Assembly: GCF_029223485.1 (NCBI RefSeq)
Contig: NZ_JARHTP010000013.1
Coordinates: forward strand, 1 to 64,000
Length of the DNA stretch: 64,000 nucleotides
Direction of reading: 5' to 3'
From: Streptomyces coacervatus
GTDB taxonomy: Bacteria > Actinomycetota > Actinomycetes > Streptomycetales > Streptomycetaceae
Part shown: one piece after another, positions 59,340 through 64,000 of the stretch
How the letters are laid out: each line of letters begins with the position of its first letter
Numbering within the stretch: the stretch's first letter is position 1
Position numbers and translations under genes: made by a program
The notes under the pieces: model-generated
The model's input: only the letters and a program-made list of their open reading frames with translations
What the model was told of the DNA's origin: nothing
Database searches by the model: none

Positions 59340-60236
59340 TCAGGTCCTGCTGACCTGCGGTCCGGTCCCGTTTCCATCGGATGCATGGGCAGCCCAGTCC
59401 AGGATCTGGACAGCGGCACCGGCGGCCTCCAGGCCCTGACAGCGGGCGTGGTGACGGCGCTCGATGCCGTCGAGGTCGAGGTGGGTGCCGAAGGCCGGGT
59501 GGGCGGCCAGACGGCGGGCGTAGGCCCACAGCACCGGGTGGTCGGCGATGCGCTGCACGGCGGACGCGTCGAGGTGGTTGCGGTGCACGGTGTCGAGTTG
59601 GACCAGGGCGACCCACAACTCGACGTCCGCGGCGGTGACTTCGTCGCGGATCATGTACGTACGGCCGACGAGCCAGCACTCCAGCGCGCCCAGCGTCTCG
59701 AGCAGTGTCTCGAGCGCTGCCGCGCGCTCCGCCTCGTCTCCGCCGGCCGATCCGGCGCTCTGCGCGGCCTGTTCGATGCCCTGCGCGCACATCCGCTCCA
59801 CGGCCTCGATCTCCGACTCCGCGCCGCACGGGTACGGCGAGGGGCGGTCGCTGCCGAAGCGACGGGCGAGGTCCCGCATGATGTCCGGGGCGTGGGTGCT
59901 GACGATCCGCCCGGACCAGTCGTCGCTGAGCACGGGCGCGACGGCCGGACCGGTGTAGTGGTGCGCGCTCGCCTCGTACAGCGGGCGCAGGGCGCAGTGG
60001 CTGCCTTCGGGGGTGTCGGGGACGGCGGGCAGAAAGGTTGCAGGACAGACGGTGTCCAGGCCGAGCAGGCTGTGGGTGACGGCGATGCGCAGACCGTCGG
60101 GACACGCGGTCGACAGATGGAGGCGGTAGCGGCCCGGTACGGCGTAGTGGCCGCTGCGTGCGTCGCCGCCGATGCGGCCCCGGAAGGCGGGCGTGGGCCG
60201 GGCGGACGCGTGGGCGGCCAGCGGTGTGACGGACAT
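59340..60236 (-). CDS. Glutathionyl-hydroquinone reductase-like (ECM4/Xi-class GST) protein
   Basis: A 298-aa GST-fold protein. The N-terminal part contains Y-R-L-H-L-S-T-A-C-P-D-G-L-R, where Xi-class enzymes have S-x-x-C-P-W-A-H-R; the catalytic Cys is kept but W-A is replaced by D-G. The helical C-terminal half (L-E-C-W-L-V-G-R-T-Y, T-A-A-D-V-E-L-W, R-I-A-D-H-P-V-L-W-A-Y-A-R) fits the family. Streptomyces use mycothiol, so the thiol partner may differ. ATG at 60236 behind GGGGAG. A leader ORF ends 56 nt upstream, tying it to the sulfur regulon. Confidence 0.8.
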   Translation of the reverse strand: MSVTPLAAHASARPTPAFRGRIGGDARSGHYAVPGRYRLHLSTACPDGLRIAVTHSLLGLDTVCPATFLPAVPDTPEGSHCALRPLYEASAHHYTGPAVAPVLSDDWSGRIVSTHAPDIMRDLARRFGSDRPSPYPCGAESEIEAVERMCAQGIEQAAQSAGSAGGDEAERAAALETLLETLGALECWLVGRTYMIRDEVTAADVELWVALVQLDTVHRNHLDASAVQRIADHPVLWAYARRLAAHPAFGTHLDLDGIERRHHARCQGLEAAGAAVQILDWAAHASDGNGTGPQVSRT

Positions 60237-60292
60237 GGTTCTCCCCTGGAGTGGGCGCGGACGTACGCGCGGCGGAAGCGACGTCGGGCAAC

Positions 60293-60403
60293 TCAGCCCT
60301 GGGGGCTGATCGCACTGCAGACCCGCTGCAGATCGATGTGACGGCGGGAGGTGAGGAGAGGCGAACGGATCACTCGGACGGTGACCGACTCAAGGCGCCT
60401 CAT
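60293..60403 (-). CDS. Leader peptide 3 (36 aa) of the GST-like gene
   Basis: ATG at 60403 behind TAGGGAAAC opens a 36-codon ORF ending S-R-R-H-I-D-L-Q-R-V-C-S-A-I-S-P-Q-G, stop TGA 60293-60295. The R-R-H-I-D-L-Q-R-V core is almost identical to leader 1. It has a single Cys (TGC) just after the core. It precedes the GST-like gene by 56 nt, the same arrangement as leaders 1 and 2 before their operons. Confidence 0.75.
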   Translation of the reverse strand: MRRLESVTVRVIRSPLLTSRRHIDLQRVCSAISPQG

Positions 60404-60412
60404 GTTTCCCTA

Positions 60413-60425
60413 CCTATTCACTAGG
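60413..60425 (-). promoter_or_regulatory. CCTA-N5-TAGG inverted repeat upstream of leader 3
   Basis: CCTATTCACTAGG is a 13-bp interrupted palindrome ending 10 bp upstream of the leader ATG, in an AT-richer patch. It may be an operator or part of the -10 region. The same element was not found before the other two leaders. Confidence 0.35.
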
Positions 60426-60620
60426 ATTCCCCTCTGGAGTGTCGGTCCGGCTCGGAGTCACGTCAAGAGGGCCGTCCCGCAATGCGGACAGGCTGGTGGA
60501 CAAGCCAGTGGACAGGTCAAGCGCAACCATTCATCCCCCACGGTTGTCTCCTGTGGGTGAACTGGCGTTACCGCGCGGTTCGTTCGCCCGTCGCCGATGC
60601 TTCACTCAGAGGACCCCCAC

Positions 60621-61898
60621 ATGCTGCAAGGCTCCCTCGGCCTCCGCCCGCTCCGACAGGCCGCCGGCGCACTCGGCGCCGTCGCGCTGATCGCGCTGGG
60701 CAGCGCGCCGGCCGTCGCCGACGACGATTCCGGAGCCGTGCTGACTCTGGGAACCATCGCCCCGGTCAACGGGGTGAAGCCGGGCAGCACGTTCAAGGTG
60801 CCCGCCGCTTTCACCAACAGCGGCAGCGCCTCGGTCGACAAGGTCTATCTGTCGTACTCCGTCACCCGCGGCCTGGGCCACACCGAGCTGCCGTCCAACT
60901 GCCTTCGCTATGAGGTCGTCTCGTTCGACGAGGAGCCGAGCAAGTCCGAGGCGGTCTGCGAGTTCGACCAGACGGTGAAGCCGGGGATCGTATATGCCCC
61001 CGAGAAGGCGCTGACGCTGAACGTCCTCGACCACGCCCTCTACGACAGGCTCCGGGTGACCGTCGCCACCGACGACTCCTCCCCCGAGGACGGCTCCTCC
61101 GCACCCGTCCGCGGCACGGCGCCCGCGGTCAAGCTGGTCGAGCAGCCCGACGCCACCCCGGCCCATCCCGGCTACTCGCCGCACCCCGACTGGGACGGGG
61201 CCGACGTCAAGGTCACCGCGAGGAACACCGCCGACTTCCAGGTGACGGGAGCCGACCTGAAGGGCAAGGTGGGTGACACGGTCCCCATGACGGTGACGTT
61301 CACCAATGCCGGGCCGGCCTGGGTCCTCAGGGACGGAGGCATCCCGGTGACCAAGGTCAAGATCAAGATGCCGGCCGGGATGACCGTGACGAAGGCCCAC
61401 GGCTTCTGCGACAAGGTGGCCACCGGCAGCTACGAGTGCGGCACCAGCCAGTCCTGGGCGGACGAGGGCGACGAGGAGACGTACACCTTCAAGCTGAGGA
61501 TCGACAAGGCGGTGACGGGCGCCAAGGGCTCGGTGTCCCTCACCGGTGCCGCCCGGCCGTTCGACAACGACAAGGCCGACGACACGGCCGCCATCACGCT
61601 CGACGTCGCGGGCAGCGGCGGCTCGACGGGCGGGTCCGGCACCTCGGGCGGGTCCGGCTCGGCAGGCGGCGACGGCTCGACATCTTCCACCGGTGGCTCG
61701 GGCTCCACGGGCGGCTCCACCACCGGGGGTGACTCGTCGACGGGCGGCACCTCCGCCCAGTCCGCCGCCGGCAGCGGCGACCTGGCGAGCACCGGCTCCG
61801 GCTCGGTCCTGCCGCTCGCGGGCGCGGCGACCGTGGCCGTGGGCATCGGCGCGGGTGCGGTCCTGGTGTCGCGGCGTCGCCGCGCGGCGCGACGGTAA
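60621..61898 (+). CDS. LAXTG cell-wall-anchored surface protein
   Basis: A 425-aa secreted protein: signal peptide cleaved after A-P-A-V-A near residue 33, two beta-sandwich-like domains (residues ~40-185 and ~200-330, with T-F-T-N-A-G type strands), a Gly/Ser/Thr-rich linker (~335-385) and a sorting signal L-A-S-T-G at 388-392. A hydrophobic helix and an Arg-rich tail follow. LAXTG is the motif used by class E sortases of Streptomyces. ATG at 60621 with AGAGGA upstream. Ligand or function unknown. Confidence 0.88.
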   Translation: MLQGSLGLRPLRQAAGALGAVALIALGSAPAVADDDSGAVLTLGTIAPVNGVKPGSTFKVPAAFTNSGSASVDKVYLSYSVTRGLGHTELPSNCLRYEVVSFDEEPSKSEAVCEFDQTVKPGIVYAPEKALTLNVLDHALYDRLRVTVATDDSSPEDGSSAPVRGTAPAVKLVEQPDATPAHPGYSPHPDWDGADVKVTARNTADFQVTGADLKGKVGDTVPMTVTFTNAGPAWVLRDGGIPVTKVKIKMPAGMTVTKAHGFCDKVATGSYECGTSQSWADEGDEETYTFKLRIDKAVTGAKGSVSLTGAARPFDNDKADDTAAITLDVAGSGGSTGGSGTSGGSGSAGGDGSTSSTGGSGSTGGSTTGGDSSTGGTSAQSAAGSGDLASTGSGSVLPLAGAATVAVGIGAGAVLVSRRRRAARR

Positions 61899-61920
61899 TC
61901 GGCCACTCGTACGACTGCGC

Positions 61921-61956
61921 AGGCCGGCCGGGGAGGGCAACTCCCCTGGCCGGCCT
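61921..61956 (+). terminator. Terminator of the LAXTG gene
   Basis: AGGCCGGCC/GGCCGGCCT and GGGGAG/CTCCCC make a 15-bp stem with a single bulged T and a 5-nt loop, followed by TTTCC, 23 bp after the stop. Confidence 0.88.
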
Positions 61957-62101
61957 TTCCGTTGGGCTCGGGTCACGCTCACGGTCACCGTCAACGCGGT
62001 CGCCCCACCGGGCAGGTGCCGTACGCCGGCGGCGGGCGCATCCTCGTATGAACTCTGCTGCGCAGCAAGAGACTTCACGCGACTTCACGATGGGAGCCCG
62101 T

Positions 62102-62881
62102 ATGACCTCCGTCCCCGAACGTTTCGCCGGCAAGACCGTCCTCGTCACCGGTGCGGGTACCGGATTCGGCGCCGAGATCGCGGTGCGGGCCGCGCAGGAG
62201 GGGGCGCGGGTCGCCGTCCACTACCGCAGCTCCGCCGCCGGCGCGGAGAAGACCGTCGCGCGCATCGAGGACGTCGGCGGCGAGGCGTTCACCGTGCAGG
62301 GCGACATCATCGTCCACGCCGATGTGATCCGCATGGCCGAGGAGGTGTTCGGCCGCTTCGGTGGCCTGGATGTGCTGGTCAACAATGTCGGTGACGTGGC
62401 GGGCGAGCAGATGTCCTGGCGGGACCTCACCGAGGAGTCCATCGACCATGTGCTCGCCGTGGACGTCAAGGGAACCATGCTGTGCGTCCACGAGTTCGGC
62501 TCCCGGATGCTGGACCAGGGGCACGGTGCCATCGTCAACATCGGCTCCACGGTGATCGTGCGCGGGAGCGCACGGGCTCCGCAGTACGCTGCCGCGAAGT
62601 ACGGCATCCTCGGGATCACCAAGTCGTATGCCCAGGCGTTTGCGCCGCACGTCCGGGTCAACACGTTCGCCCCCGGGTTCATCGAGACCGAGACGCTGCT
62701 GAATCGGGCGGACTGGAGGTCCGGGCGGCGGGACGACATGATCGCGAAGACGCCGATGGGACGGATTCCGGGGCCTGCTGAAGTTGCGGGGACCGCGTTG
62801 TTCCTCGCCACCGACGACGCCTCGCACATGACCGGTGTGTATCTCAATGCCGACGGGGGCTTCAACATGATCGGGGCGTAG
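62102..62881 (+). CDS. Short-chain dehydrogenase/reductase (FabG-like)
   Basis: A 259-aa classical SDR: T-G-A-G-T-G-F-G-A-E near residue 15, N-N-V-G at ~92, catalytic Ser in N-I-G-S-T, Y-A-A-A-K and the C-terminal G-R-I-P-G-P-A-E-V-A-G-T-A-L-F-L-A-T-D-D-A. ATG at 62102 with GGGAG 6 nt upstream; an in-frame ATG lies further upstream but without a ribosome site. Substrate unknown. The following minus-strand permease is truncated 60 bp past its stop. Confidence 0.88.
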   Translation: MTSVPERFAGKTVLVTGAGTGFGAEIAVRAAQEGARVAVHYRSSAAGAEKTVARIEDVGGEAFTVQGDIIVHADVIRMAEEVFGRFGGLDVLVNNVGDVAGEQMSWRDLTEESIDHVLAVDVKGTMLCVHEFGSRMLDQGHGAIVNIGSTVIVRGSARAPQYAAAKYGILGITKSYAQAFAPHVRVNTFAPGFIETETLLNRADWRSGRRDDMIAKTPMGRIPGPAEVAGTALFLATDDASHMTGVYLNADGGFNMIGA

Positions 62882-62892
62882 TCGCCGCGCGG

Positions 62893-62944
62893 GTTGGCCG
62901 TTTTGACTGCGGGTGCGTGGGGGGCTTGTCGCGCAGTTCCCCGC
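62893..62944. repeat. Short dispersed repeat at the permease breakpoint
   Basis: Read on the minus strand: GCGGGGAACTGCGCGACAAG followed by CCCCCCACGCACCCGCAG. From memory, this GCGGGGAACTGCGCGACxAGCC element is found many times in Streptomyces genomes. It shares GCGCGAC-AGCC with the repeat at 18041-18116. It directly replaces the missing 3' part of the ABC permease gene. Confidence 0.55.
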
Positions 62945-63535
62945 GGCGGCCACCACCCCCGGCATGGCGAGCGGGAAGGTGATGCACCGGGCGACGGTGA
63001 GGCGGCCCGCGCCCATGCTGGCCGCCGCGTCCTCCAGGCGTTCGTCGATGCCCTTGAGCGTGGCCATGAGGATCATCACGGCGATCGGCGAGGCCAGCAC
63101 GGTGTGGCCGAGGGCGATGGCGATCGGGCTGCCGAGCATGGCGGCCGGTTCGAAGAGCAGGAACAGGCCGAGGGCGACGACGACCTGGGGAATGATCAGC
63201 AGGGCGAGGACCAGGCCGTAGACCGCCGAGCGCAGCGGCAGTTCGCTGCGGACCAGGGCGGTGGCCGCCGTCATGCCCAGGATGAGCGAGAAGACGGTGG
63301 TCATGGCCGCCACCAGGGCGCTCAGGGAGAGCGCGGCGGGCCACTTGCTGCCGTCGGCGAACAGTTGCCGGTACCAGCCGACGGTCCAGGCGCTGGGCGG
63401 GAAGGAGCCGAAGGCGTCCTTGCCGAAGGAGGTGACGACGATGACGACGATCGGCAGGGCCAGGAACAGCAGGATCAGTGTGGACAGGACGGCCAGGGTG
63501 ATGCGTCCGGCCAGGGTGGAGCGCAGCTCGATCAT
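62945..63535 (-). pseudogene. PotC-like ABC permease, truncated at the C-terminus
   Basis: From ATG 63535 about 197 codons match spermidine/putrescine-type permeases: hydrophobic N-terminus, V-T-S-F-G-K-D-A-F-G-S-F-P-P, and the coupling loop L-E-D-A-A-A-S-M-G-A-G-R-L-T-V-A-R-C-I-T-F-P-L. The normal protein continues for a further ~60-70 residues with the last membrane helices. Here the frame runs into a dispersed repeat at ~62944 and then antisense through the SDR gene. Its ATG overlaps the TGA of the upstream permease (63532-63535). Confidence 0.75.
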
Positions 63536-64000
63536 GACGTCGTACCCCGCTTCTTCAGGGCCTCGCCCGCCGACTTCAGCAGCCTGAGCAGCAGCAGTCC
63601 CGCGAAGGTGAGCAGCAGCAGGATGATGCCGAGTGCGGAGGCGCCGTTCCACTGGTTCTGCTTCATCACCTGCTAGTCGATGAGCGAGGCGACCATGGTC
63701 TGCTTCTCACCGCCCATCAGGGCGGGGGTGAGGTAGTAGCCGAGGCAGAGGATGAACGACAGGACGCCCGCGTTGACCAGACCGGGGGCCACCAGGGGGA
63801 CGTAGACCCGGCGGAAGATGGTGATCCGCCCCGCGCCCATGCCGGCCGCGGCGGCGATCAGCCGGCGGTCGATGCCCTTGATGACGGCGTACAGCAGCAG
63901 GACGGAGTACGGCAGCATCACGGCGGTGGTGCCGATGACGACACCGGTCTCGTTGTAGAGCAACTGGAAGGGTGTGCCCGGGAAGTGAAGGTCCGTCAGG
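63532..64000 (-). pseudogene. PotB-like ABC permease with in-frame amber codon, partial
   Basis: The frame enters from the window edge, with the permease coupling loop A-A-A-A-G-M-G-A-G-R-I-T-I-F-R-R-V-Y-V-P-L and T-P-A-L-M-G-G-E-K-Q-T-M. At 63673-63675 a TAG interrupts A-S-L-I-D/Q-V-M-K, after which 46 more codons continue the family pattern (last membrane helix, basic tail) to a TGA overlapping the next ATG. A single C-to-T change in a CAG codon would explain it. Without readthrough the last helix is lost. If real, the importer of which this is part is dead. Confidence 0.75.

Noticed and set aside
61610..61780. Repetitive DNA that could suggest a repeat array
   Set aside because: It encodes the Gly/Ser/Thr linker of the LAXTG protein; units are irregular codon repeats without spacers, so not CRISPR.

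Overview
The window is about 72 % G+C. Its genes have GC-rich third positions, frequent GTG starts, ATGA/GTGA stop-start overlaps and long antisense shadow frames. It also carries a twin-arginine glycosidase, an LAXTG cell-wall protein and a CYP158-family P450. All of this points to a Streptomyces chromosome. From memory, S. coelicolor also has an isocitrate dehydrogenase, CYP158A1 and a SoxR-controlled ABC exporter close together, so the middle of the window is probably syntenic with that region. No rRNA, tRNA, CRISPR array or intact mobile element was recognised.

Layout. 1-8 kb: a panD/GNAT/Asp-Glu racemase-like operon, an SRPBCC gene head to head with a TetR gene that has lost its N-terminus, a SnoaL/AraC divergent pair, a secreted GH78 rhamnosidase-like enzyme and a roadblock protein. 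8-16 kb: transport and its regulators (ArsR, two APC permeases around a GntR regulator, an SRPBCC-ArsR pair with tandem palindromic operators) and an ABC exporter behind a textbook SoxR box with a 19-bp spacer and a leaderless start. 16-24 kb: SDR, enoyl-CoA hydratase, a GlpK/GlpA/GlpB-like operon containing a chimeric duplicated mini-ORF, a decayed AraC gene and a secreted GH12 glucanase. 24-35 kb: MscS channel, M1 peptidase, monomeric isocitrate dehydrogenase, a YcaQ-type glycosylase, several small enzymes and an orphan CYP158.

35-44 kb is a regulatory/protease island. An S8 peptidase, an ECF sigma factor and a translationally coupled 167-aa protein run one way. A TPR-CHAT (caspase-like) protein runs divergently, followed by a LuxR-type ATPase regulator and an astacin-like zinc protease, none with an obvious signal peptide. 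The pairing of TPR-CHAT with an ECF sigma factor resembles the output arm of Craspase-type systems and is the best candidate here for an undescribed proteolysis-to-transcription switch. 44.1-44.7 kb is a graveyard of three truncated genes.

45-50 kb holds a permease, a TAT-exported FAD oxidase, a CtaG-like protein and a lipoprotein. 50-60.4 kb, all on the minus strand, is an organosulfur acquisition cluster: four luciferase-like flavin monooxygenases, a GNAT acetyltransferase, a family-3 ABC importer and a glutathionyl-hydroquinone-reductase-like protein. Three short leader ORFs share a [HA]-[IV]-D-L-x-R-V core and two of them are Cys-rich at the C-terminus, which suggests cysteine-responsive attenuation. 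The gene set parallels the S-alkylcysteine salvage operons (ytm/cmo, yxe) of Bacillus subtilis. The window ends with an LAXTG protein, an SDR and two broken ABC permease genes, one truncated at a dispersed repeat and one with an amber codon.
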